Origin: JBKPNX01 sp046732855
GTDB lineage: Bacteria > Pseudomonadota > Alphaproteobacteria > Geminicoccales > Geminicoccaceae
Direction of reading: 5' to 3'
NCBI GenBank assembly: GCA_046732855.1
Contig: JBKPNX010000045.1
Coordinates: 1 to 20,395, forward strand
Length of the DNA: 20,395 nt
In this document: positions 7,090-14,901 of the stretch, one piece after another
Layout of the letters: each line of letters starts with the position of its first letter
How positions within the stretch are numbered: the stretch's first letter is position 1
The notes under the pieces: generated by a model
Told to the model about the DNA's origin: nothing
The model's database searches: none
The model's input: only the letters and a program-made list of their open reading frames with translations
Program-made: the position numbers and the translations under genes

Positions 7090-8166
7090 ATGCTGCAACG
7101 CACAACGGAGGGCGTAGCCCTGTCGGCGAAATCCGGTCCGGCCAACATCTCTTATGAATACCCGGCCCTGCGCCGGGGCGAGCCATGTCCGATCGTGCCG
7201 GGGTTGTTCGGGGTGCGCTTCGCCCTGCCGTTCGCCCTCAACCATGTCCACATCTGGCTCGTCCAGGAGGACGGCGGCTGGACCGTGATCGATACCGGCC
7301 TGGCCGACGAGCCGACGCTCGAGCGCTGGCGTGAGTTGCGCCACGGCCTGCTCGCGGGCCGGTCGATCACGCGGGTCATCGCCACACATTATCATCCGGA
7401 CCACATGGGCCTCGCCGGCTGGCTCTGCGCCGAGTCCGGGGCCGAGCTCTGGACCAGCCGGACCGAGTGGCTGAACGCTCGTTTGCTGGCGCAGGACACC
7501 AGCGAGGAGTGGGTCGCGGCAGGGCGTCGCTTCGACCGCCGCGCCGGCTTGGATGAGGCTCTGATCGAGGAGCGCGCCGCGCGCGGCAATCTGTACCGGC
7601 GCCGCGTGGCGCCCCCGCCGGCGTCGTTCTGCCGCGTGCAGGAGGGCGACCGGCTGCGGTCTGCCGACGCGGAGTGGCGGGTGCTCGTCGCCCGCGGTCA
7701 CGCCCCCGAGATGCTCTGCCTGTTCAACGCGGAGCACAACCTGCTGATCGCCGGCGACCAGGTGCTGCCGAAGATCTCGCCGAACGTCAGCGTCTGGCCG
7801 TCGGAGCCGGAAGCCAACCCCCTCGCCGAGTTTCTCGATTCGCTGGCGAGCTTCAGGCAGCTGCCCGAGAACTGTCTGGTGCTGCCCTCCCACGGCCCGC
7901 CGTTTCGCGGCCTGCACGAGCGGATCGATCAGCTGATCGGTCACCACCGCGAGCGCCTCGAGCGCGCGCTCGAGGCTTGCGCGACGCCGTTGACGCTCGC
8001 CGAGGTGATGCCGCGGCTGTTCGACCGGGCGCTCGACCTGCATCAGCTGCAGTTCGCGCTCGGCGAAAGCCTGGCGCACCTGAATTATCTGGTCGAGCAG
8101 GGCACGCTCGAGCGCGAGACCGGCACAGACGGCCTCGTGCGGTACTGCGCACGTTCCTCCCGCTAG
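7090..8166 (+). CDS. Metallo-beta-lactamase-fold hydrolase (glyoxalase II / LACTB2-like)
   Basis: This 358-residue protein has the metal site of the metallo-beta-lactamase fold: H100-Y-H102-P-D104-H105, then H204, D223 in LLIAGDQVLP and H268 in PSHGPPF. This is a complete di-metal set. After the core, residues about 275-350 form a helical C-terminal domain (HHRERLERAL ... LNYLVEQGTLE) like the winged-helix tail of LACTB2-type proteins. The family hydrolyses thioesters, phosphodiesters or related bonds, and the substrate here cannot be read from sequence. It has no signal peptide, so it should be cytoplasmic. The ribosome site before the ATG at 7090 is weak. The next gene is convergent, so this is probably transcribed alone. 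Confidence 0.9.
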   Translation: MLQRTTEGVALSAKSGPANISYEYPALRRGEPCPIVPGLFGVRFALPFALNHVHIWLVQEDGGWTVIDTGLADEPTLERWRELRHGLLAGRSITRVIATHYHPDHMGLAGWLCAESGAELWTSRTEWLNARLLAQDTSEEWVAAGRRFDRRAGLDEALIEERAARGNLYRRRVAPPPASFCRVQEGDRLRSADAEWRVLVARGHAPEMLCLFNAEHNLLIAGDQVLPKISPNVSVWPSEPEANPLAEFLDSLASFRQLPENCLVLPSHGPPFRGLHERIDQLIGHHRERLERALEACATPLTLAEVMPRLFDRALDLHQLQFALGESLAHLNYLVEQGTLERETGTDGLVRYCARSSR

Positions 8167-8227
8167 GTCTCATGGCGCCGGGAGCATCCGCGACCGTCCA
8201 GGCCGAGCGTCGACCGCGGCGGCCCGG

Positions 8228-8467
8228 TTACCTCGCGTAGCTGCTCCTGCCGTACTGATCGTACAGGAAGCCGCTCGCGCCGCCCAGCGCCGCGCCCACT
8301 GCCGCGCCGGTTCCCGGCGAGCCGGTGAAGGCGCCGATGATCGCGCCGCCCGCGGCGCCGATCCCGGCTCCGCCCGCGGTCCGCATCGTGGTATCGGCGT
8401 CCGTGCTCTGGCACGCGCTCACGCTCAGCGCGGCAACCAGGGCCACCGGCAACATCAGTCTGCGCAT
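8228..8467 (-). CDS. Small glycine-zipper lipoprotein
   Basis: This 79-residue protein has a lipobox V16-S17-A18-C19, so it should be lipidated at Cys19. The mature part is a glycine-zipper segment (about 31-70) of repeated G-x3-G steps such as GGAGIGAAGGAIIGAFTG and GAAVGAALGG. It ends in a Tyr/Arg-rich tail. This matches small outer-membrane lipoproteins of the OsmB/SlyB-like type, thought to insert a hairpin into the membrane and often linked to envelope stress. A GGAG ribosome site precedes the ATG. It follows the Rap1a-like gene by 43 bases on the same strand and may share its transcript. Confidence 0.85.
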   Translation of the reverse strand: MRRLMLPVALVAALSVSACQSTDADTTMRTAGGAGIGAAGGAIIGAFTGSPGTGAAVGAALGGASGFLYDQYGRSSYAR

Positions 8468-8510
8468 CAGTCCTCTCCTGTCTCGCTGCGATTGGGCCGC
8501 GCCGTGACCG

Positions 8511-8912
8511 CTAGCTCTTCTGCTGACAGCGTCCCCACTTTTCCACCGCCGCCTTGACCAGGGCTTCGGCCGGATTCATCGTGCTTGCCTCGTCCGGGTG
8601 AGCCTTCGCCCACGCCACGAAAATCGCCACGCCATCGTCACGCGTGACCTTGCCCTCGGGGCAGACGATCCGACCGAACCTCGGCCCGGACGCCAGCGCG
8701 TCATGGAAATGCACGACGCCGCTCAGGAAGCCGTAGCAGAACTGCTTGGCCTCCGCGTAAATCGCGTCGCCGGGTGCGGCGTTGCACAGGTCCGCCAGAT
8801 CCTGCCCATTCTTCAGGTTGAAATCCTGGAGATCTGCGACGCCGACCTGCGCCGAGACCTGCCATGAGCAGAGCGACAGCAGCACAGCCGCGGCGAGCAA
8901 ACCGATGCGCAT
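8511..8912 (-). CDS. Exported Rap1a/Tai-like protein
   Basis: I chose the ATG at 8912 (133 residues): a purine-rich GGAAGGGGG lies upstream and a signal peptide follows (MRIGLLAAAVLLSLCSWQVSA, cleavage near residue 21). The longer frame would add 30 residues of Ala-rich sequence before the signal peptide. The mature part has the spacing of the Rap1a/Tai family: LADLC, then FCYGFLSGV, IVCPEGKVTRDD, a helix with AWAKAHPDEA, and a final WGRCQ. Four cysteines could make two disulfides. The founding members are periplasmic immunity proteins against type VI amidase effectors, but most homologues occur without an effector gene. None is visible here, so the immunity role should not be assumed. Confidence 0.82.
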   Translation of the reverse strand: MRIGLLAAAVLLSLCSWQVSAQVGVADLQDFNLKNGQDLADLCNAAPGDAIYAEAKQFCYGFLSGVVHFHDALASGPRFGRIVCPEGKVTRDDGVAIFVAWAKAHPDEASTMNPAEALVKAAVEKWGRCQQKS

Positions 8913-9176
8913 TGACTTTCCCCCTTCCGCTCCGAACCAGCCAGCCGCAGCCCGCGCGGACGGGCCGGCAGCGCTTCTTGGATGCGCGCTTGCATTGCAC
9001 ATTGCCCGCAGGCTGTAAAGCGAGCAGCCCGCTTTGACCCCGCGTTGCCTCAGCGCACCGTCGAGCAGATCGCATTGGCCGTGTCGGCCGACCAGAGGTC
9101 ATACCAGTGCGGCGCCGCTCGCGGCGATCTGAAAGCTGCGACGCCTACCGGCCAGACCCGCTGCTGGCGCGAGCCC

Positions 9177-10826
9177 TCAATGGGCAGCCGCCTTGGCGGC
9201 GTCGGATGCAGCCGGGGTTCGGGCGCTCGGGGCGCTGGCCGTTCCCGGCTGCGCCGGGTTCAGCCGCGCCAGGCGAAAGCGCGGCTGGTTCCCCGAGTCG
9301 ATCGGCAGCTCAAGCTGATCGCGCATCGCCCAGACGATGACCTGGTGGTGGAACGGTACATAGACGATGTCGTCGCGTACCGTCTTCCAGACCTCCTCGA
9401 TCATGGCGTCGCGTGCATAGGTGACGAGCGCCGTCTCGATCGAGTGGATCAGGTCGTCCACGTGCGGGTTGGCGTAGCCGGTCGCATTGTAGTCCCCATC
9501 ACTGCGGACGAGGTAGTTCAAGTGATCCAGAGAGTCGTACGCGCTTTGGCCCCACCCGAGCATGTAGAAGTCGGTCTCGCGGTTCTTGATCATCGGGAAG
9601 TGCTCGCGCATAGGCCGCGCCGCCACCGTGACGCTAATGCCGATCCGGTCGAGCATTGCCGCCGCAGCCCGACAGATTGCCTCGTCGTTGATGTAGCGGT
9701 CGTTCGGGCAGTCGAGAGTCACGGCGAAACCGTCCGGGTAGCCGGCTTCGGCGAGCAACACCTTAGCTCGGTTGGGATCGAAGGGCAGCCTCGCGTCGAG
9801 CTCGGGCGAGTAGCCGGTGATGCCCGGCTGGATGATGATGCCGGCCGGAATCGCGAGCCCGCTCATCACTTTGTCCCGGATCGTCCGCTCGTCGATCGCC
9901 TGATAAACCGCCTGGCGCACGCGCCGGTCCGCAAACGGGTTCCTGCCCTTGATGTCCGACGATCGTAGCTCCCGGCTACCTTGATCGAGACCCAGGAAGA
10001 TCGCCCGCGTCTCATTGGTTCGCTCGAGCTTGAGTCCCGGCGTGCTCTCGATCCGGTCCAGGTCGGCAAAGGGCGGATCGCTCAGGAAGTTTACCTCGCC
10101 ATTCAGAAGGGCATGAAGGCGCTTGGCCGGGTCCTTGACCACCCTGTGCACGATGCAATCGAGATTGTGTGGGTTCTGCGAGAGCCCCCACCAATCCGGG
10201 TTTCTCATCAGCACGGTGCCGCCGCCGACCTCGAAGCTCATTAGCTTGAACGGCCCGGTGCCATTGGCGTGATTTTCGGCATAGGTCAGCTTCTCGCCAT
10301 AGACTGCCGGTAGCAGAGCGTTATGCTGCTCAGCCCAGCGCTTTGACATCATGAAGATCTGGTAAAGCTGTTCCGGAAGAATCGGGTTGGGTGCCGCGGT
10401 CGTGATCCGCACTCTGTAGTCGTCCACGGCTTCAACCCCTGCGATCGGCGACACCGCGCTCTTGAAGTCCGAAGTCTCGGACAGCGCGCGGTTCAGGCTG
10501 AAGACCACGTCTCCGCTGGTGAACGGCGTGCCGTCATGGAATGTTACACCCTGGCGCAGGTCGAATTGCCAGGTCGTCGGCTCGATCAAGCTCCACGCGA
10601 CGGCAAGCGCAGGTTCGATCTCGTAATTGGAGTTGAAGTCGACCAGCGTTTCGTAGACCTGGCTGATCGCAACGATCGTTGGTATGTGATTGGCTGAGTG
10701 GGGATCGAAGGTTATCGGCTCGGTGGCGCTCGCCCAACGCAGAATGTTCTCCGCGCCGGCCGCCGTAGCGGCGCCTGCCGCAAGCACAATGGCAATGGTC
10801 CCAGCAATCGCCTGAAATCGCTTCAT
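9177..10826 (-). CDS. ABC transporter solute-binding protein, family 5
   Basis: This 549-residue protein has a signal peptide (about 1-25) and a family 5 substrate-binding fold. Signatures include TFDPHSANH near the N-terminus, YETLVDFN, WQFDLRQGVTFHDGTPFTSGDVVFSLNRA, NGTGPFKL, and RVRQAVYQAIDERTI. Family members bind peptides, nickel, opines, glutathione or sugars for ABC importers in the periplasm. The substrate is not clear. A good ribosome site (GGGGAGG) precedes the ATG. The last 25 or so residues form an Ala/Pro/Ser-rich tail (PAQPGTASAPSA ... DAAKAAAH) beyond the fold. No permease or ATPase gene is adjacent, so this is an orphan binding protein within the window. The alanyl-tRNA editing gene ends 139 bases upstream on the same strand. 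Confidence 0.93.
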   Translation of the reverse strand: MKRFQAIAGTIAIVLAAGAATAAGAENILRWASATEPITFDPHSANHIPTIVAISQVYETLVDFNSNYEIEPALAVAWSLIEPTTWQFDLRQGVTFHDGTPFTSGDVVFSLNRALSETSDFKSAVSPIAGVEAVDDYRVRITTAAPNPILPEQLYQIFMMSKRWAEQHNALLPAVYGEKLTYAENHANGTGPFKLMSFEVGGGTVLMRNPDWWGLSQNPHNLDCIVHRVVKDPAKRLHALLNGEVNFLSDPPFADLDRIESTPGLKLERTNETRAIFLGLDQGSRELRSSDIKGRNPFADRRVRQAVYQAIDERTIRDKVMSGLAIPAGIIIQPGITGYSPELDARLPFDPNRAKVLLAEAGYPDGFAVTLDCPNDRYINDEAICRAAAAMLDRIGISVTVAARPMREHFPMIKNRETDFYMLGWGQSAYDSLDHLNYLVRSDGDYNATGYANPHVDDLIHSIETALVTYARDAMIEEVWKTVRDDIVYVPFHHQVIVWAMRDQLELPIDSGNQPRFRLARLNPAQPGTASAPSARTPAASDAAKAAAH

Positions 10827-10965
10827 CGTGGCCTCCCCGCCGACAGAAAACCGAGCGAGGTCCGTACAGAACGGGCCGGGCGCAAGCGTCAGGCGATAGT
10901 AGCTGAAGGCGGAAGAGCGAGCAACGCTCCCGGCGCTTTCGAGCGCACTGGGGGCGAGGGCGTGG

Positions 10966-11670
10966 CTACTCGACCAGGGTCAGGCTGATGCGGCGGTTCT
11001 GGCGGCCCTTGTTCTCGATCTTGCCGAGCGTGAGCGCGCCGATCTCGCCGGTCGAGCGCACGTGCGTGCCGCCGCACGCCTGCAGATCGACGCCCGCGAT
11101 CTCGACCAGGCGGATCCTGCCGCCGGTCCGGGGCGGGCGCACCGACATGGTCCTGACCAGCTCCGGGCGCGCATCGAGCTCGTCGGCATCGATCCACATG
11201 CAGCGGATCGGCCGGTCCTCGGCGATCCAGCGCGCGACGCGCTCGGCGACCTCGTCCTTGTCGACCGAGGCGCCCTGGAGGTCGAAGTCGAGCCGGCTCC
11301 GGTCCGCGCCGACCTGGCCGCCGGTGACCGGGCAGGCCACGGCCGCGCACAACAGGTGCATCGCGCTGTGCATGCGCATCAGGCGATGCCGGCGCGGCCA
11401 GTTGATCTCGGCGACCAGACTGGCGCCAACTGCGGGCATCTCGCCGCCATCTGCCAGCCGATGCGCGATGCGGCCCTCGGCCCTGATCGTGTCGATCACC
11501 TCGAGCGCCGAGCCGCCCACGACCAGCAGCCGGCCGCGGTCGCCCGGCTGGCCGCCGCCCTGGCAATAGAAAACCGTGCGATCGAGGTAGACCCCGCCCT
11601 CGAGCACGGCCGTGACCGCGGCCTCGCAGCGCCTTGCGTAGGCGTCCTCGCGAAACAGCTCCTCGGTCAT
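10966..11670 (-). CDS. Alanyl-tRNA editing protein (AlaX family)
   Basis: The protein removes wrongly attached amino acids (serine or glycine) from tRNA-Ala, a free-standing version of the alanyl-tRNA synthetase editing domain. I chose the ATG at 11670 (234 residues, product starting MTEELF); the upstream open frame adds Arg-rich sequence of no family character. Zinc ligands are present: H101 and H105 in MHSAMHLL, and C199 and H203 in ACGGTHV. The family's YCQGGGQPGD loop is at 35-44. The length fits the AlaX type without a long C-terminal domain. It sits 87 bases behind the small lipoprotein gene and may be the tail of that transcript. Its job seems unrelated to the riboflavin-like genes. 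Confidence 0.93.
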   Translation of the reverse strand: MTEELFREDAYARRCEAAVTAVLEGGVYLDRTVFYCQGGGQPGDRGRLLVVGGSALEVIDTIRAEGRIAHRLADGGEMPAVGASLVAEINWPRRHRLMRMHSAMHLLCAAVACPVTGGQVGADRSRLDFDLQGASVDKDEVAERVARWIAEDRPIRCMWIDADELDARPELVRTMSVRPPRTGGRIRLVEIAGVDLQACGGTHVRSTGEIGALTLGKIENKGRQNRRISLTLVE

Positions 11671-11757
11671 CCTGGAATGTCCAGTATCCGGGCCGCAGGA
11701 CCGCCTTGGCGCGGCTATCCCGCGAGCCGGCGTCCTAATAGCCCGCGCCGCCGCCAC

Positions 11758-11970
11758 TCATGCCGCCGCCTCGGCTGCACGGTTCTGCTCCTGACGCTCC
11801 TGCATCTGGCGCATCCAGTCGACCTCATGGGTCCTCGAATCGAGCACGCCGCCCAGATCGCCATTCGGCTCGGGGTGCGTCTCGCTGCAGCCGACCATCA
11901 ACCCCATTAACGCGACCAGCGCAAGCAGGCTGGGGATGGGTGGCGTCGCTCCCTTCACGCCCCGATCCAT
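11758..11970 (-). CDS. Very small lipoprotein, unknown function
   Basis: This 70-residue frame starts at an ATG (11970) with GGAG about eight bases before it, inside the gap and tail of the cyclohydrolase gene (20 bases between that stop and this start). It has a hydrophobic segment (about 12-27) ending in M-V-G-C28, a slightly atypical lipobox. The mature part is only about 43 residues, acidic and Gln/Glu/Arg-rich (WMRQMQERQEQNRAAEAAA), likely a helix. No family is recognised. The ribosome site, signal and tight spacing make it a plausible gene in the same transcript as its upstream neighbours. Confidence 0.6.
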   Translation of the reverse strand: MDRGVKGATPPIPSLLALVALMGLMVGCSETHPEPNGDLGGVLDSRTHEVDWMRQMQERQEQNRAAEAAA

Positions 11971-11990
11971 CGATCGTCTCCAGGCGCCCT

Positions 11991-13172
11991 CTACAACAAA
12001 TGACCGCTGCGGCTGGCCTTGGTCGTCAGGTAACCCGCGTTGTGGCGGTTCGGCGGGGTCGCATGTGGCACGCGCTCGACCACGTTCACCCCTTCGCGCG
12101 CGAGCGCCTCGACCTTGGCGGGATTATTGGTCAGAAGACGCACCCGGTCCACGCCCAGATGGCGCAGCATCACCGCGGCCGCCCGATAGCTGCGCTCGTC
12201 CGGCTCGAAGCCGAGGTGCTGATTGGCATCGACCGTGTCGAGCCCGCAGTCCTGGAGCTGATAGGCGCGCAGCTTGTTGATCAGGCCGATGCCGCGGCCC
12301 TCGTGCGCCAGATACAGGAGCACGCCATGGCCGGCTTGGCCCATCAGGTCGAGCGCCGCCTGGAGTTGCGGGCCGCAGTCGCAGCGCAGCGAGCCGAGCA
12401 GGTCGCCGGTGAAGCACTCGGAGTGCAGCCGGCAGAGCGCGGGCTGGTTGGCGGCCGGGTCGCCGATCACGATCGCGAACTGCTCGGCGCTGCCGTCGGC
12501 GGGCCGAAAGCCGACGACCCGCACGTGCTCCGCGGCGCTCAGCGGCACGCGGGCCTCGCTCACCGGCTGCAAGGTCGCGGCGACGTGGCGCGGATACTGC
12601 ACGATCGCGCGCGCGGGCACGCGCAGCAGGTTGTGCTCCGACGCCAAGCGGGCCGCAGCCTCCGGGCTCGGGTCGGCCAGGGCAGCGATCAGCGCCGCCG
12701 GCAGAAGCTGGGCAAGTTTGGCCAGCAGCACCGCGGCGCGCGCCCGAGCGTCGCCGATCTCCGGTTGCGGGATCCGGTCGGTCAGCGGATCCGGCGAGGG
12801 CCGGGTCGGATCGATCAGCGACCGGATCAGGGCCGCGTTCATGCCGTTCGAGATCGGCAGGGTGACGATGCCCGGACCCGCGCCGACCAGCTTGAGCACG
12901 CTGGCCCGCTGCGCGGTCAACGCCAAGCTCGGAGCGCCTTTGCAACGTCGCGCCAGGGCGGCGAGGCTATGCGGGGTGACGGTTTCCGCGGCCTGCGCCA
13001 GCACCGCGCCATGATGATCGTCGATGATCACCATGCCGCCCCGGCGCAACTCGCCGGTCGCGCGATCGACCGCGACGATGTCGGGTGCGACGTCGGAAGG
13101 GCTCGGCCGGCTCAAGCCGCGTCTCCTCGAAACCTTGCTCTGCTGCACCAGGGAGCGATTGCTGCGTATCAC
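11991..13172 (-). CDS. ribA: GTP cyclohydrolase II with a degenerate DHBP-synthase-like N-terminus
   Basis: The C-terminal half (about 205-393) is GTP cyclohydrolase II, which opens the imidazole ring of GTP to give the first pyrimidine of riboflavin synthesis. Zinc ligands C253, C264 and C266, and Y304, D325 and R327, match the Escherichia coli enzyme in spacing, so it should be active. The N-terminal part (about 30-95) resembles DHBP synthase (MVIIDDHHGAVLAQAAETVTP), but the catalytic R-E-N-E-G after the two Asp residues is replaced by H-H-G-A-V, and the later HTEA motif is absent. That domain should be dead for DHBP synthesis. The start is a GTG at 13172 with AAGG eight bases upstream. The previous gene stops two codons upstream in the same frame. 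The symbol reflects the enzyme activity; this may not be the riboflavin copy. Confidence 0.9.
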   Translation of the reverse strand: MIRSNRSLVQQSKVSRRRGLSRPSPSDVAPDIVAVDRATGELRRGGMVIIDDHHGAVLAQAAETVTPHSLAALARRCKGAPSLALTAQRASVLKLVGAGPGIVTLPISNGMNAALIRSLIDPTRPSPDPLTDRIPQPEIGDARARAAVLLAKLAQLLPAALIAALADPSPEAAARLASEHNLLRVPARAIVQYPRHVAATLQPVSEARVPLSAAEHVRVVGFRPADGSAEQFAIVIGDPAANQPALCRLHSECFTGDLLGSLRCDCGPQLQAALDLMGQAGHGVLLYLAHEGRGIGLINKLRAYQLQDCGLDTVDANQHLGFEPDERSYRAAAVMLRHLGVDRVRLLTNNPAKVEALAREGVNVVERVPHATPPNRHNAGYLTTKASRSGHLL

Positions 13173-13175
13173 GGA

Positions 13176-13982
13176 TCACGCCTTCTCAAGTGTGGAATCC
13201 AGTATGGCCCGATCCGGGGCGTGATCAACACCACCCCGTGCCGTCGAGCGGACCCTGGTGCGCACGAGATAAATGATGTCGGCACCGAACGACGCCAACA
13301 ACCCCGCGAGCGCCGCGCCCGCGCCGACGCTCGCCGGCATGGCTCCGACCGGCGGCAGCAGGCAGAGCAGCAAGGTGACGCCCTGCTGGACGCAGATCGC
13401 CTGGCGTCGGCGGCTCGGCGGCAGTGGCCGACGCAGGGACGGCAGGAGCCAGCCCGCGAGCACGAAGGCGTAGCGGGCCAGGCCAATGGCCAGGACCCAG
13501 GCGCCGACCCGGCCGGACTGCCAGACCAGCACGGCGAGGATCAAGATCAGCAGCGAGTCGACCTCCAGATCGAAGCGCGCGCCGAACGAGGACGCCACGC
13601 GGCAACGACGCGCGAGCCACCCATCCACCGCGTCGAGGCTGAGCGCAGCCGCCACCAGCACGGCCAGGCTCCACCCCAGGAGCGCCGGGCCTGCGAGCAG
13701 GGCGCCGCCAATGAGACAGACCAGCCCCGCGCGCAGCAGCGTCACCTGATTGGCGATGCCGAAGCGACCCGCGGCGCGCTTCACCCCGACCGTCGCGGCG
13801 ATCACGGCGCTGACCGCGGCATAGGCTGCCAGGCCCGCGACCACCTGCGCGCTCGGCCAGGTGGCCTGACCGGCGAGGACGCCGCCGAGCGCGGCGGTCA
13901 GCAGCGCGACCAGGACAATGCTGGGCAGCGGGCTGCCCACGGCGCCGGGTGAGCGCTCGACCCCGACCGACGAATACGCCAT
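13176..13982 (-). CDS. CDP-alcohol phosphatidyltransferase family membrane protein
   Basis: This 268-residue protein has about six membrane helices and the complete CDP-alcohol phosphotransferase motif D117-x2-D120-G121-x2-A124-R125-x8-G134-x3-D138-x3-D142. It should displace CMP from a CDP-activated alcohol and join the phospho-alcohol to an acceptor hydroxyl at the inner membrane. Phosphatidylglycerophosphate and phosphatidylinositol-phosphate synthases belong here, but the substrate of this member cannot be read. The motif lies in the middle of the chain with an extra N-terminal hydrophobic region (22-64). The ATG at 13982 has GGGAGG 12 bases before it. The cyclohydrolase gene follows after three bases, so the two are co-translated. 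It diverges from the RibD-type reductase gene across 94 bases. Confidence 0.9.
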   Translation of the reverse strand: MAYSSVGVERSPGAVGSPLPSIVLVALLTAALGGVLAGQATWPSAQVVAGLAAYAAVSAVIAATVGVKRAAGRFGIANQVTLLRAGLVCLIGGALLAGPALLGWSLAVLVAAALSLDAVDGWLARRCRVASSFGARFDLEVDSLLILILAVLVWQSGRVGAWVLAIGLARYAFVLAGWLLPSLRRPLPPSRRRQAICVQQGVTLLLCLLPPVGAMPASVGAGAALAGLLASFGADIIYLVRTRVRSTARGGVDHAPDRAILDSTLEKA

Positions 13983-14005
13983 CTTTTGCTTCGTCCTCCC
14001 GACGC

Positions 14006-14016
14006 CCTAACTTAGG
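14006..14016. promoter_or_regulatory. Palindrome between the two divergent gene pairs
   Basis: CCTAA (14006-14010) and TTAGG (14012-14016) form an 11-base palindrome in the 94-base gap between the phosphatidyltransferase and the RibD-type reductase. Its position suits an operator shared by both directions. It may also be chance. Confidence 0.3.
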
Positions 14017-14076
14017 CGGCCGGCGTGGGCCAGCCAGTGGCATGGTGCCGCGCCAGAATGATGGTGAACAGATCGC

Positions 14077-14901
14077 GTGGATCAGCAAGCCGCCTGGCGT
14101 TGGTTGCTCGCAGTTGCTGAGCGGCGCGCCGCCGACCCGGGCGGCGGCGATTCGCAGGGGGCTGGGACGCTCGACGAGAGCAGGGCCTCTGGCGGCAGCG
14201 GCGAGACGCCGCCCGATGCGCGTCGCCTGATCGATCTCTATCTGCCGCTCTGCCGCGACTGCCCGGAGCGCTTCGTCGTCGCGCATCTCGGGCAGAGCCT
14301 GGACGGGCGGATCGCCACGGTCGACGGCAGCTCGCGCTGGGTCACCGGGCCTGAGGACGTCGCGCACACGCATCGCATGCGCGCCCTGTTCGATGCCGTG
14401 GTGGTCGGCGCCGAAACGGTGCGGCACGATGACCCGCAGCTCACGGTGCGACTGGTCCCCGGCCGCAACCCGACCCGGGTCGTGCTGGATCCCGGGCGGC
14501 GTCTCAAGGCTGGCTACCGCCTGTTCACGGACGGGGCTGCGCCGACGCTCGTGCTGTGCGCGGTCGACCTGGCCGGCCGCAGGCCGCGCCTCGGTCAGGC
14601 TGAGGTGGCCGGCGTGGGCGCGGAGACTGGTCGCCTGCACCCCGCCGCGGTCCTGGATCTGCTCGCCCGGCGCGGGCTGCGGCGGGTATTTGTCGAAGGC
14701 GGGGGCATCACGGTGTCGCGCTTCCTCGCCGCAGGGTGCCTGCACCGCCTGCAGATCACGATTGCGCCGCTGATCATCGGCTCGGGTCGGCCGAGCATCT
14801 CGCTGCCAAAGATCGGGCGCCTGAGCGAGAGCCTGCGCCCGACGGTGCGCAAGATCGATCTGGGGCGGGACACTCTGTTCGAATGCGCCTTCGATGGCTG
14901 A
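14077..14901 (+). CDS. RibD C-terminal-type reductase without a deaminase domain
   Basis: This 274-residue protein matches the reductase half of RibD, a dihydrofolate-reductase-like fold that reduces the ribose of a pyrimidine intermediate with NADPH. Motifs are SLDGRIAT (74-81), RWVTGPED (87-94), GAETVRHDDPQLTVR (111-125), RVVLDP and the nucleotide-binding VEGGG (206-210). The zinc deaminase domain of bifunctional RibD is missing. In its place are about 60 residues, Gly/Ser-rich around 20-48, with CRDCPE at 60-64. The start is a GTG at 14077; its ribosome site is poor. Nearby ATGs at 14058 and 14061 are out of frame. The stop overlaps the next gene by eight bases, so the two are coupled. It could reduce a riboflavin precursor or an analogous GTP-derived compound. 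Confidence 0.88.
   Translation: MDQQAAWRWLLAVAERRAADPGGGDSQGAGTLDESRASGGSGETPPDARRLIDLYLPLCRDCPERFVVAHLGQSLDGRIATVDGSSRWVTGPEDVAHTHRMRALFDAVVVGAETVRHDDPQLTVRLVPGRNPTRVVLDPGRRLKAGYRLFTDGAAPTLVLCAVDLAGRRPRLGQAEVAGVGAETGRLHPAAVLDLLARRGLRRVFVEGGGITVSRFLAAGCLHRLQITIAPLIIGSGRPSISLPKIGRLSESLRPTVRKIDLGRDTLFECAFDG

Noticed and set aside
6979..8079. Minus-strand open frame opposite the metallo-beta-lactamase-fold gene
   Set aside because: The plus-strand product has the full metal site. The antisense product has none and is Gln/Arg/Ala-rich.
8511..8912. Type VI secretion immunity role for the Rap1a/Tai-like protein
   Set aside because: No effector amidase or type VI gene is visible nearby, and many family members occur alone, so only the family name is given.
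11760..13952. Plus-strand open frame of 730 codons opposite the cyclohydrolase and phosphatidyltransferase
   Set aside because: It is antisense to two well-supported genes, and the product is low-complexity, Arg/Gln/Ala-rich.
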